Source of the DNA: Paramacrobiotus metropolitanus
Taxonomy: Eukaryota; Tardigrada; Eutardigrada; Parachela; Macrobiotidae
Direction of reading: 5' to 3'
Assembly: GCF_019649055.1 (NCBI RefSeq)
Contig: NW_026570234.1
Span: 806,001-870,000 of the forward strand
DNA: 64,000 nt
How positions within the stretch are numbered: the first letter of the stretch is position 1; each line of letters opens with the position of its first letter. Shown here in pieces: positions 35,572 through 47,192 of the stretch. The translations under genes and the position numbers were made by a program. The notes under the pieces are model-generated. The model had not been told where the DNA came from. It was given only the letters and a program-made list of their open reading frames with translations, and searched no databases.

Positions 35572-37098
35572 TTTGACTGATTCATGGATGCAGGGCATGC
35601 AGCACAGAGAAACAAATACTTCGTCCTGAAAACTTTTCAGTCTACATTTTTTCAAAATACGAGGAACTTCTTACTCAAAATTAGAAAGAAAATAATTACT
35701 TACTATAATGCACTGAAATCTAACAGCTAAAATGCTAAACGGACCTAATACAAAATTTAAACCTCAAAAGTCAAAAGCAAAAAAAATCGCTTTTCAGATG
35801 TACCTGTAATGGACGGCCTAGCAGTGCGCTGGTTTAAAAGCGGAGCCTGGCTTTGCATACGCACTTATACTACTGGGTATTGCATATGAAAATTTTGCAG
35901 ACGACAACAAAGCATTTCTCTGTGCCAAAACCTCCAGAGTTCTTTGCACATTCATTTCAACTAAGTACGCACTGCGTGAGTGTTTTTATGTAGTTTTTTT
36001 ATTTCACATTACATAGGAGTTTAATTTATTAGGTTTTGATATTGCGAAATCATATTGCTGAATTATTTACTTATTTGTTCCGTGGACCTCAGGTTTGTGA
36101 TGATCAATTGCTAGGACGAGTCATAAAGAAAAGCTTTTACGGTTTACCCTAGAAAAACTGTTTAAATTAAGCGAAGCATATCATGTTTTGTGATCCTTCT
36201 TCGTTTAATCTAAATATAAACCAGTCAAATTAATTACAGTACCTTATAGCACTCAGTGCTTACTTATCGCATATTAATGCACGTAATGCAAGATTTCGCT
36301 GTAAACAGTAAACAGGTTGTCAATAATTGCAGTACTTTCAGTATATTCACAGTCAGTATCTACGGGTAGTGTAATTTGTTGTGATTTGTGAGCATAGGAA
36401 CATTTTCAGTTTACTACATAATATCATATCGTTTATACCAAAGCTTTTTTACATTTCTTTTTCGGGTTTTGCATTATACCTTTCCGTTTGTTTTCTTAAT
36501 TTTTTACAGTTTTACTGTTAACGGTTAACACCATGCACCATGCTGTGGTACTCCTATCTAATTACTAGTTAGTACTTTAATCAGGGGCGTCACAGGTTCG
36601 GCAAAAGGGGGGTGTCAAATTTTGACAGGGGGGCAAAATTTGACGGGGGGCAATCGGTTTTGAAAAACATACTCTGTCTGCTCTCTTCAATATTACTCTG
36701 TCTATTCTCTTCTAAATTTTGACGGGGGGCAATCGGTTTTGAAAAACAGGGGGAGTCAAACTCCGAAAAATTGCCGGTTGACACCCCCTCTATGACGCCC
36801 CTGGTACTTTTTACGAGCCGAAAGCATGTTAGCTACAGTTTTAAGAGGAAAGGAATACAAATAGAAACGTCAGCAAAACCCTACAAATTACGTACTTATA
36901 TAAAGCTTGTCCCCTTGTCCCTTTGGTTATGTTAGTAGAACTACTTTCAGCTAAGTATTTCGCAGTTACACCAGTATGTGTTTTTTATTGTTTTCCCCAT
37001 TTTTCTCTTTTGTATTGGTTTTCCCATTTGGACCTATAGAAGTAGTTGTTTATTTTTGCAGCTTCTGCTCGATTCAGTGGATATTACGGTATCTTACC
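35572..37098. other. Divergent spacer MPPE1 / ORC2
   Basis: About 1.5 kb, AT-rich, with no recognised exon. It contains the short inverted-repeat element at 36582-36803 and must hold both promoters. Confidence 0.5.
36582..36803. mobile_element. 222-bp MITE-like element with CAGGGGCGTCA ends
   Basis: The left end reads CAGGGGCGTCA and the right end is its reverse complement (TGACGCCCCTG). The inner parts of both ends also share a G-rich stretch followed by TGTCAA. A 33-bp segment (ATTTTGACGGGGGGCAATCG and on) is repeated inside. GTACTTT occurs in the flank on both sides, a possible target duplication, though on the left it is offset by three bases. It is non-coding. hAT-like or another class cannot be decided from this copy. 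Confidence 0.65.
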
Positions 37099-39718
37099 AT
37101 GGCCCGCAAACTTACCGGAAACGATGTAAGCATAGCGTGGTTTTTTAGCCGTTTATTCGAATGAAATAGGCATTAGCCTTTTGCGGTATTTAAATCGAGG
37201 AAATATTATCTTAACAAATAAAGAGTTGTTCACTCGAATTACACGCTGCTGCTGATAACGATGGTAAATACAAACAGCAATGGTGGGCCGGCTCTTTATC
37301 TTATTGCTGATGTACAGGTCTGCTAATAGGGTTTTTACGTGTATAAAGTCGTACGTCGTTTACATGCACTTGCTAAATGGTCTTAATTTCGCTACTCTAG
37401 ATTTTGGCACAAATGGAAGCAGAAAATGACAGCATGGATGACCTTTCAAGTGCCAGCGAAGACGATGAAAATGAACAGACCATGTCCGAGGAAGGATCAC
37501 AGGACACTGTCGTGATCACCGGAAATGTGGTACATACACCGGAACATTTTCAAAGCAAAAAGCGCGGACAGTCGCCTACGTTGGTTACATCCGCTGAGCA
37601 TAAAGACGTCGGTCTGGAAGAGTCTCTCATCAATGTTATGCCTTTCCATGAAGTTCGCAAGTCCTTGAAATTCGACGTACGGCTATGAACGAGTTTGCTC
37701 GATTTAAAATAGAAATATGGCATATCAGTTGGAGCGTGTAGCGTAGCTAGTCTCTGGAAGCAGAGTTTTATGAATTGCTGTTCTTTCGTTGATGTCGTAA
37801 TAATTGTGCCACATATTCCGAACGCAGCACGGACTACTGTATTTAAAATTTTCTTGCAGTGCAGTGCATTGAAATTTTCTGAAATTGATGTATTGCTTCA
37901 AGCTTGCACTTCCACATAGGTTTCTCCGCCCAGACAGAAGGACACCGAAACCGACACTACATCGGATGATACTCATGCTAAAAAATTCAAACGCGTCAAA
38001 AAGGATACGATCCAAGAGCCCGATTCAGATGAAGACGATGAGACTCCGAAAACGAATGCGTTTCAGCCGATGAAGCCGGCAGATGTTCGAGAAATTATGG
38101 ACACTGTTGTGGATCCCTGGATCGACAATAAGAAGTTGCTGAGGGAAAACTGTGAAAAGCAGTTTGCTACATGGCATTTTTTGCAGAGGTAAAACGCTCA
38201 TAATTTTTTTAAACTGATGCCATCCAAAAATATACTTTGATATGTTTTCATTATTTAAAAATTCACTTTTTTCGTAGATGTTAAATATTATAGCAGTTGC
38301 GCAGGTTGCTGCTTCGTCGAAATTATCGATGCTTTATTCAATTTACAAAGTGGTTTGGTAACAGTGTATGATTGTTTTTCTAGAAAAGGATTCAGTATTC
38401 TGCTACATGGAGTTGGATCCAAAAAATTGTTACTTGATTCGTTTCGTATGAAAGAATTATCCTCTGAACCGGTTATGGTGATCGATGGCTTCAAGCCCGA
38501 ATGCAACTTGAAAGCGGTGAGTTGAGCCGGCGTTTTCCTAAATCTGTCGTTATAGCGTCGTTTTTCGTTGTACAGCCAATAATTACACCTTTTTGCAGAT
38601 TTTCGAAGCATTTTATACGAAAATAATTGGTTCAAGCTGCCCGAAAATGCTCATGGATGTTGTGGGAGGGATGGTCCAGCACATCGAAGAAAGTTCGTCA
38701 CGACAATGACAATTTTCGTTTCAAAGTATGAAAGCTTATTGTTATGTGATTACAGAATATGAACATTTCAATATCCTTTTGCACAACATTGATGGGCCAT
38801 CTTTGAGAAATTCTTCATCACAGCAGGCGTTGAGAGCGTTAGCGGTCAGCCCCAAGATCCACTTTGTTGCCTCCATGGATCACCCAAACCTTCCACTGTG
38901 TGAGTTTTTATTGCTTTGATCACATTTTTTCCGTTGGCGTTGCAGTAATTGTGGTTCGCAATTTCAGTGTGGAGCCAGACTGATCTGGAAGTGTTCAATT
39001 GGCTGTTTTTTCACTGCAGTACATTTGCTAGTTACGATGAATTTCCGGTGCCCGACCTCGGCGGCACGAGTGCTGTACAGACTTCTTCTTTGGTACTGGA
39101 ATCTCTGCGCCATGTCTTCGAAAGTCTTACAGTAAATGCCAAGCGTATCTACCAAGAAATTGTCAAATATCAATTAAATCATGGGGACGAAAACGCATCC
39201 ACCGATCAAAGTGAGTTGCACCGTAAATGATAACTTGTACAGTTATCGGTACTTAAAACATTTTTTTTGCGTGACGGTGACTTATTGTTAATGGAAAGGC
39301 TACTTACTTATTGTATCTACGATCAGTGGTGTGTTTTATATGTGAATATTTCATTCTGGTCCTTTGCGGTTAAATATGTTGTAAAAGTTTCGCGGTTTCT
39401 AATGTCAGTTACTTGCGATTTGAAGGCTGTGAGAACACTTAATTCAGTTCCAGAATGATACATCTGCTTGCTGGTTTTTATGTTTTTATCTAAATTTGCT
39501 ATTTTGTTGTTGCAGATATTGGGATGCCTTACAATGAGCTGTATAAAATCTGTCGCGCGGAGTTTCTGGTGAGCCGTGAACCGATTTTAAGGAAACAGCT
39601 GATCGAATATTATGATCATCAAGTTTTAAGAAGCGAGCGTGGAGCGGATGGAAAGGAATACCTTACCATTCCTATAAGTAGGGATTCCCTCAAAGACTTC
39701 CTGGATAATTGTGAATAA
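37099..39718 (+). CDS. ORC2: Origin recognition complex subunit 2
   Basis: Eight exons join in phase: 37099-37125, 37401-37676, 37920-38188, 38384-38516, 38599-38692, 38756-38899, 38968-39210 and 39516-39718. They give 462 residues. ORC2 is a subunit of the six-protein complex that marks replication origins and loads MCM helicase. The N-terminal 170 residues are acidic and Ser-rich, probably disordered and phosphorylated (DLSSASEDDENEQ). The conserved part follows: FSILLHGVGSKKLLLDSF, VMVIDGFKPECNLKA, FNILLHNIDGPSLR, HFVASMDHPNLPL, FNWLFFHCSTF, and the winged-helix end with REPILRKQLIEYYDHQV and KEYLTIPI. The ATG at 37099 starts a 27-nt first exon ending in a GTAAGC donor. The N-terminal tail is shorter than in human (577 residues). 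Confidence 0.95.
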
Positions 39719-40483
39719 ACCGGCTGATGGTTGTGAAACTGTAATTATGTACTATCCTTGAACGAAGTTGGTCAAACCGCTCCAAGTAGAAGTTCTGTTT
39801 GACTTTAGTATTCGCGGTTTTATGCTTTATTTAAAGACTGCAGCGATAATTCACTGTAAGTACAAAGAATTATTGTGTGTCATAACTGTGCGGCTGATGT
39901 TAAGGCTTTGTGATAATTTTAAATTAACGGAAAAAACTGAACGGATCAGCTTGAGCGGTCTCAGTTTGAACTTTAGCAATGAAATTATAAGAGTAACTGT
40001 CAAGTGTTAACTAAGCAGGGAGTGAGTGAGTACGGACTTGCAGTTATTGTTATGATTACTCAATACAAACATACAATTGCACACTTCGCGGGAATCGTTA
40101 TTAACACGATACAGCTTCGTGTCGGATGACAATTTCGCCAAGAGTTGTTAAGGCTTCTCTTGCATGAGTAACGCGAAACATCGCTGCGGCTTCAGTTACT
40201 ACCGTACTTAATATCGTGAACCTTAAACAAAATATAAAATTTATGTTCGTATAATTCTGCTTTTTCTTATCACATTATGTGAGCGGATAACCGGGAAACA
40301 CCAAAAAATCATTTGGTTAAAACTTGATTACAGACAGAACAAATATAACCAGTGATTAGTATAACAAAAGCAATAAAATGGCTTTATAACTTGTACTGGT
40401 ATGGTATGCATAAAAAACTTCACACGTTGTTTATCACAGAAGATTGTCTTGGATTCAATAAAATTCTGCGGGGGACCATTCGA
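39719..40483. other. Convergent spacer ORC2 / FUT8
   Basis: About 0.76 kb without recognised genes. An AATAAA hexamer overlaps the ORC2 stop codon (39714-39719), probably by chance. The frames here look random. Confidence 0.4.
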
Positions 40484-43394
40484 TTATTCGGGAAACGAAA
40501 TATCGACTGGAAGAGGTACCGGAGCAATTTTATACGACGGAATCAGTCCAGTGTGACCGGTTCGCTCGTTGCGCGCTCGGGATAATCCATTCCACAGATT
40601 TTCAACTGCGATCAACCGGTCACCTTTTTCCATGTCCTCCATTTCATGAGCATTTCCTCTCTGATGGTTGTATAAAGCTTTAAAAGGTCTCTGGCCTGCA
40701 CCAGGCAGCCAATATTGGTCATCCAAAGAATCGAAATCCCCTGATTTGTCCTCTTTCACTTGCATTAAAGCGTAAGCCATCCGACAAACCTGCAATAATT
40801 AAATTTAATGACTATGCCGCTGGTTTATAAAGCGTTAATAATTGTACTTATATATATAATGCTTACATTAGACGACAAGGTGCATACGAGATGGTCACTG
40901 TGTGCAAGAAAGCTGATGTCGGAAATAATGCTCATAAGAGGCGTATCGTCGGGGTCCATTCCGTTTTGTTTGGAAAGGAATGCGTTATCGCTTCCGTAAA
41001 TTTCATATGAGTAATTGTACCTACCCGGATTACCATTATGATCAGTAGGTAACTAATAATGAAGTTGTGATATAGGTAAGTAAGCTCTCTCTAGTACATA
41101 CTTTGCTCGGATTTCCCTTATAACTGAAAGGTCGTCCGTTGCCACAAATATCCGCCGACGTTGACCGGTTGCATTTTCCGTGTTGAAATTCTTTCGATTA
41201 AAATAAGCCTCAACCTTTTCCATATATTGGAAAATGGCGAAGGCCTTTGTTTCAGTGAGAATCTTATCTGTTCTTCGAATGTGAATTCTGCGAACATTAA
41301 AAAAAGATTCAATATTTATTTAGCATTTCTATCTCGTACCCTTGATGCTCTTTTTAGTCACAAGCAAAATACGAGAAATTAGTTCCTACGAATAACGGTC
41401 TCATTTTAAGAAAGTCCATTTCGTATGAATACAATAAACCTAGCCGGATTATTAACTAGATGAATCGAAATTTGTATGTACGTAGTAAGTTAGTCAATGA
41501 ATACTGCTTGCGGATCTATAAAAAAACTTGCTAAAAAATATTTTATTTTTACCCGACGTAAGGACGTTGCAAGCGCATTAAAATGCCTTGATTGCTGAGT
41601 ATATCCGAGACATTCTGACGCAGCCGCCACAGATATTTCAGATTCTGTGCGATCCACCACAAACCAGGATCTCCATGAAAAAGAGGAATGTCTGCCGCTA
41701 AATATTTAGGATATCCAAATGGGAGCCAATCCGGTAATGCGTCGGGAGATAGTACTAACGGGTATTTCACGATGTCGAAACTATGCGACGACTGCACATT
41801 AGTGAAAACAGGAATTTGGTTGTCCTTCCACTCCGGCGATTTCGTGCAGTTTGTTACTGGTTCGAAGTACGCACCCCATCCCTTTTTCGAATAATTCCAT
41901 GGAGAAGAATATAATATCAGAGTTCTGTTGAGGGCTATCGCGGCAATCAGGCAACCCACGACATGGTGCATCTGACAGCCGAATCCGCACTTCTGGTTAA
42001 TGTCGCACAAGAGTTGTTTCCGGCTGGCGCAGTTAGCCGGGTGCTATATAACATATTGAACAGTAATTATAGACCATGTAGCGGCTGCACTATTTTGATA
42101 AATTGAATCTTATAAAACGGTTTAGCTGGACTGTTACTGGACATGTCTTTCGAAATTTGCACTTGCATTGTTTGTAGCCTCGCCGAAATATTTTACCTGG
42201 TGTTCGAAAAGTCTCTTTTGCGTACTTTTGGCATGGTGTTTCGCCAAAATCAGTGTCGCGCGATTAAAGGGATGTTGAAGTTCATTTGTCGACTTCAGCA
42301 GAAGGCTGTAAGCAAAGCTTTGAATTACCTTTACCACATAAACATACGTACAAACTTCCCAGGAACATTACGAAGTTTAGGTGCATTAATGCGGCGGGTT
42401 ACTGTTTACTCACTTTTTACTTTTTGTTACTGTACTTAATTATTTTACTGCACTGATATCACTTTATATAATTATCAGAGTCAGTTGTGGTACCGAACGT
42501 TAAGAAAATTATTATCCAACGTAACCAGTCCATCTACAGAACCTTAATATAATTATGTTAGAAGTAAATATAATTATGTTGGAAGTATGTACACAAAAAG
42601 AGAGCACATTGCCCACTTTGACGAACGAAGACGAAACCCTACCGTGATAAGAACTGATAAATTTGGAATAATTAATGCATACTTCTATATATATAAAGTA
42701 GTATTTGTGGCATACATGCTATTGTTCAGCAAAGAGGAATCTCGGTGCAGATACTGCGCTTTGCTTTCGGTGTCGGCAGACGATCTTGTCTTGACCAGAT
42801 GTTCGAGTTCAGAATTCAGGGTGAGATGGAGATCGGTGAATTGTTTTTTTACCGCCGGTATGGCGATCACAAGGGACGGATTGAGCGCAACGGATATTAT
42901 TTCAGATGCTTTTGACCTAAAAGTCAATACAAGTATGGCAAAAGTTATGTGACTTGATAGTCTAGAGTGCTTTGTTTATATCCACTAAATTAACGGAGAA
43001 TGTAAAATATTTAGCAGATTAAAAATGAAAATAAACTGTACAGTATATTCTTTGGAATTATTTGTCACGATTAGTATTATTATTTCTATATAATTATAAT
43101 TACAGTAACATTCTGTATGATAACTTATTAATCGTATGGTATCTACTATCTACACGTAATACATATGGTGTTCACAATTTTAACATACCGAACCTGTTGC
43201 TCTAGTTGATGCATTTGTAACTGCATTGTATTTAGAACCTTCTCTCTTAAATCGGCTTCCGCAGCTAATTTTTGGAGATAATCCTGATACCAGGTTCCAA
43301 CAATGAAGAAAGTAGCAATAATAACGTAGAAAGCAGCAACAATCCCTATAACAATTTTGGTTTTTCTGGGATCAGGGGGAATTATAGTATGCAT
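40484..43394 (-). CDS. FUT8: Alpha-1,6-fucosyltransferase (core fucosylation)
   Basis: Seven exons join in phase: 43189-43394, 42755-42916, 42197-42305, 41553-42043, 41102-41287, 40867-41020 and 40484-40789. They give 537 residues (human 575). FUT8 adds fucose to the innermost GlcNAc of N-glycans in the Golgi. The N-terminus is a signal anchor (KIVIGIVAAFYVIIATFFIV) followed by a coiled-coil stem. The catalytic part has CDINQKCGFGCQMHHVV, PWNYSKKGWGAYF, FHGDPGLWWIAQ and the GDP-fucose motif IHIRRTDK. Further on are FVATDD, FLAHSDHLVCTLSSN and a C-terminal SH3 domain (GDRLIAVENLWNG...GLIPSYK). The splice junctions in the poorly conserved stem (exons 2-3) are the least sure but keep phase. Confidence 0.95.
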
Positions 43395-44223
43395 GGTATT
43401 AGAAATATTTAATACTGGTGTCAGAAACTCCGAATAATACTATTTCCGGAACGGAAAGACGAATCAAAAGTATTACAGTAACGAGGTATTCGTTATGTTA
43501 TGTTAATACTGGTAGAACAAAAACCCGTGATATGCGATTTCATGAACTGGACAGTGAATTTTCACGTTTCAAAATGCAAGCGACGGGTACATACGTAGTA
43601 AAGCTTTTTACGCCGGTTTACTGTTGCGCGCATTTCGGCTTGTTGTTGAAGAAGAATCGGTTAAAACAGCTCTTCTTTGCCGGAGGCACATCCACCGGTA
43701 TCGGTATCATTAATGCACATTGTCTCGATGTCGGTTTGTTCATACGATCGTGCAGCTGGTAAAAGTAAAAAGTAAGTAGTAAGTTGTCGCAGTAGTACTG
43801 TACGTAGTTTGCCTATTCAGGTCTAATTTGCGGTTCAACAAATTTTCAACTGACAAAAACAAAATAGACGCACGGTGGCTAACGATGCATACCTGAACAT
43901 GTGTATAATGTACAAATACAACCACATTCCATTATTGCATAGTATATGTATATAGATATGTATATTATTGTATACTAGAGTAGTATACAAAATAAAAACG
44001 CGATGTTTGTATGTGAATTGTGATTAACTGTGAAAGTTTATTATTTAAGCGGTAAAAGTTACTTCAACTCATTAAAATCTTAAACTGGTCGTAAATATAC
44101 ACAAATATACAATCGCCGTTCATTTAAGTAATTAGCACCCTAATTATTTCACTGGAATTTTGTTTGCAAAGCGCCATTACACTTATGACAAAAAAGAACA
44201 ACATTAGCATGAGTAGCATCAAA
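43395..44223. other. Spacer upstream of FUT8
   Basis: About 0.8 kb with no recognised coding exon. It should contain the FUT8 promoter and the 3' UTR of the next minus-strand gene. Confidence 0.4.
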
Positions 44224-45383
44224 TCAGTCTTCGTGGTTTCCCTTATTTTGCTTTCTGGATCTTGGTCGTATGCGTTGCGATTGCCGGCGGAAATTGTGAG
44301 AGTTGTTCTGCCGGTTGGTGAGATCTTCAGAAACGGCCTTTCTCAATGATGGTATAATTGTAGTCGGTTGGGTAGCGAACGATACACGAGCTTTTGATCC
44401 TGCGCGTAAAACAATAACAACATTAATATTCAATCATCCGAGCAACTTTACCACAGAATGATGCCTTCAGTTAAAAGTCCAAATGCATGTGGTTCAAAAA
44501 AAAGAAAAACTGCAATGCAATTAATGCCCTTCCATCAAAATTTTATATTCTTATGCAAGCCACAAGGAAATATCGCAACATACCGTAATTAATGCTTTCC
44601 TGCGTTTCGGTTGGTGCTTCTGCTAAGTGATCGATCCGCTTCGTTTTTAAAATACCCTTCACAAATGCGGATTCGTGATCATCTTCTCTTGAAAGGTCAT
44701 AGTACTCTGCTCCATGGCGACGATGTGCGTTGTTTTGGGCGTAAAACCGCAAATAATCATAAGCAACAATACCGGCAGTTATTAAAAAGACCGCACCACA
44801 CACAGATGCCGGCAGTAATCTCAAAAAAGGCAAAATTCCATCCACAGATTGTTCTTTGTTTTGCCACATGTCAGCACACCGGACGTGGCATCCGCATCCC
44901 GCAGCAGACCGGACTGCTTCGATGAAGCCACAAACGGTATTGTTCGTCGAATAGGTTTTCGGTTGGACTGCGACGCCGGAGCTGTCTATTTCGGCAGCCG
45001 GCAGCACACTATCGAAAGCCTGCAATCATAATTATGATCGGGATAACATTCATGCAGGACTTTTTGTACCGTGTGAATAACTACAACTGAGAGACATATC
45101 GTTATTTCAGCGATGCATATCGTTAACGAGAACGTAAGTGATTTCCGAAACTAGCCCATAAGCTAATAAAGCCCTTCTGGCAGGTTGGTTTCCCACAAAT
45201 AATCATTCCGCTATCCTGTTCAGTAAGTAGCCAAAAATTTTGGCGGTAATATTTGTGGAGTCCAAGTTTTCGAAACGCAAAAATGCAACCGATAGAATTC
45301 CTTACTTTGAATACCGCCGTGCAAAAAAACATCGTCAAGAGTACGCAAGAGAAAACGTATGAAGCGTGCAACGAATGCATCAT
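44224..45383 (-). CDS. Small type I membrane protein, unknown
   Basis: Three exons join in phase: 45306-45383, 44584-45019 and 44224-44399. They give 229 residues. The first exon is a signal peptide (MMHSLHASYVFSCVLLTMFF, then CTAVFK). A short extracellular part of about 70 residues has a Cys cluster (VCGF...AGCGCHVRC). One TM helix follows (LLPASVCGAVFLITAGIVAY). The cytoplasmic tail of about 115 residues is polar, then basic at the end (RRQSQRIRPRSRKQNKGN). I do not recognise the family. A separate open segment just upstream (45450-45626) ends at a good GTGAGT donor and could be an alternative first exon. Confidence 0.6.
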
Positions 45384-45700
45384 ATTGATTCAGAAGTTGT
45401 ACTCTTCTTAATGAGTGTTTAATAAGAACATATCAATATTAAAATAACTCACGTCAGGATCTGAGAACGCAATTTCGTATGGTTCGCACATTTGAAGGTC
45501 ATGAAGCGTGGCATGCCGGAAAGTCAGGTCAATAAATATTTCATAGTCCTTTGCAAGTACAGTATCTGTACTTATTATTGTGCCAGTAAATACGGCGTAA
45601 AGTGTGGTAGATTTTGTTCTGTGCACGCGTGCAGCTACTTAGTAACAAAGAAAACAGCAATAATTTTTAGTATTATGTCGCTGTTTTTTGAATTATTCTC

Positions 45701-45776
45701 TTTCAAGCTAAAAGTTTGAATTAGTGGTAGGCTTGTTCTTTTTCAAGCTAAAAGTTTGAATTAGTGGTAGGCTTGT
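45701..45776. repeat. Two-copy tandem repeat, 40-bp period
   Basis: A 36-bp unit beginning TTTCAAGCTAAAAGTTTGAA occurs at 45701-45736 and again, identically, at 45741-45776. It is a local duplication in non-coding DNA. Confidence 0.85.
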
Positions 45777-46167
45777 AGCAGTGAGCCTGTGGATGAATAA
45801 ATCTAAGACAAACCATCTGTAAAATACATTACCTACGTAGACTCTTTTGTTAAGTTCATTATTATTTTGTTAATTACAAATTACAAAAGCAGAACTCCAA
45901 TCGGTTTTCATCTCTCAATAAAAAAACGAACTGGTCACTTCGAAGAACTGGCGGAAGCTCACGAAAAATCCTCTAGATATGCTTTAAACTTTAAAATACA
46001 CTATTATTATGCTCATAAAATTTTGTCTAAAGTGTAAATCATGCATTCATATTTCAACGTTTTATAGAAACAGGTAGTTTAAAATAAGTACTAGTTTTCT
46101 AGGCGCTGTGGACTTTCCGATCAAGAAAAAAATCGATTTTCATTTTGGTAAGAAGCCTTTGCTGATT

Positions 46168-46371
46168 TTATTTATAACCTTGCCCCAAAGCGGTAGCGCT
46201 AATCCACATTCCACAGAATGCAGCGGTCGGTTTAAGCGTCGCTCCATTAATGCGGTTCGGGTACGGTTCGGCTACATGCTCACCTTAAGCAAAAAAGTGA
46301 GTCAACCGGTTTCAACCGGCAGCCTGCTTACTACTTACCTGAGCAGCAAAATCCCGCGATCGAACCGACAT
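46168..46371 (-). CDS. Tiny membrane-type protein, tentative
   Basis: Two exons with a 60-bp intron: 46339-46371 (ATG, ending in a GTAAGT donor) and 46168-46278. They join in phase to 47 residues. The protein starts MSVRSRDFAAQ and contains a weakly hydrophobic stretch (PTAAFCGMWISATALGQ) before the stop. The family is not recognised. The size recalls small subunits of mitochondrial complexes, but there is no motif. It is divergent from UBE2G2 with about 160 bp between start codons, a typical shared-promoter arrangement. Such a short frame could be chance. The good splice donor is the main support. Confidence 0.4.
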
Positions 46372-46529
46372 CGCAGTCGATGACCGACGTTTACCAGATT
46401 TTCTAGAAACCAGAAACTGCTTATTCGTTGTATAAAATACTGCGGAAATATTTTTGCATTTCTGCCTCTACATAATTTATTTTCTGGAGTATTTCACCGA
46501 TTTTTAACTGTCTTTCTATAGTTATAAAG
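46372..46529. promoter_or_regulatory. Short divergent promoter, 46 kb gene / UBE2G2
   Basis: 158 bp between the start codons of the tentative small gene (-) and UBE2G2 (+). No specific factor site assigned. Confidence 0.35.
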
Positions 46530-47192
46530 ATGGCAGGCCCAGCGTTGAAACGTTTAATGGCCGAGTATAAACAGCTTTTATCCAATCCGCCAGAAGGTAA
46601 GAGCACTGTGACTGTGCTGCCTGCGCATCGCGTCCCGGAGAATATATAGGGAACTGCCGATGTCGATTACAACGAATTTGACAAGGGCACGGACAGCGAA
46701 TCCGTAGCTCATAATTTTTTAATTTATGCAATAACCTGATCGAATTGCGACTTTGTAGGAATTATGGCGGGACCCGTGAGCGATGATAACTATTTCGAGT
46801 GGGAAGCCCTGATTCCTGGACCCGAAGGGACGTGCTTCGAAGGGGGCATTTTTCCGACCCGACTGACATTTCCGTCCGACTACCCGCTGAATCCCCCCAA
46901 GATGGTCTTCACATGTGATATGTTTCATCCTAATATTTATCCAGATGGACGGGTATGTATCTCCATTCTCCATCCGCCCGGCGACGACCCGATGGGATAC
47001 GAGACCAGCGCTGAGCGATGGAGTCCTGTGCAGAGTATCGAGAAGATTTTGCTATCGGTTATGAGCATGTTGGCCGAACCCAATGACGAATCACCAGCCA
47101 ATGTCGATGCGGCCAAAATCTATCGGGAAAACCGCGAGGAATTCAAGCGAACGGCTCAGCGCTTGGCAAGGAAATCCCTGGGGATCGATTGA
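46530..47192 (+). CDS. UBE2G2: Ubiquitin-conjugating enzyme E2 G2
   Basis: Two exons, 46530-46596 and 46759-47192, give 166 residues (human 165). UBE2G2 builds Lys48 ubiquitin chains with gp78 and other ER ligases in ER-associated degradation. The sequence is strongly conserved: [13 protein letters not shown] at the N-terminus, then [17 protein letters not shown] with the catalytic Cys. The acidic-loop insertion typical of G2 and CDC34 enzymes follows ([18 protein letters not shown]), then the C-terminal helices ([19 protein letters not shown]). The ATG is at 46530 and the intron falls after codon 22. An AATAAA lies at 47506-47511. Confidence 0.97.

Noticed and set aside
36590-36784. Minus-strand 64-residue frame rich in Ser/Pro
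   Set aside because: It lies wholly inside the short inverted-repeat element and results from its internal direct repeats.
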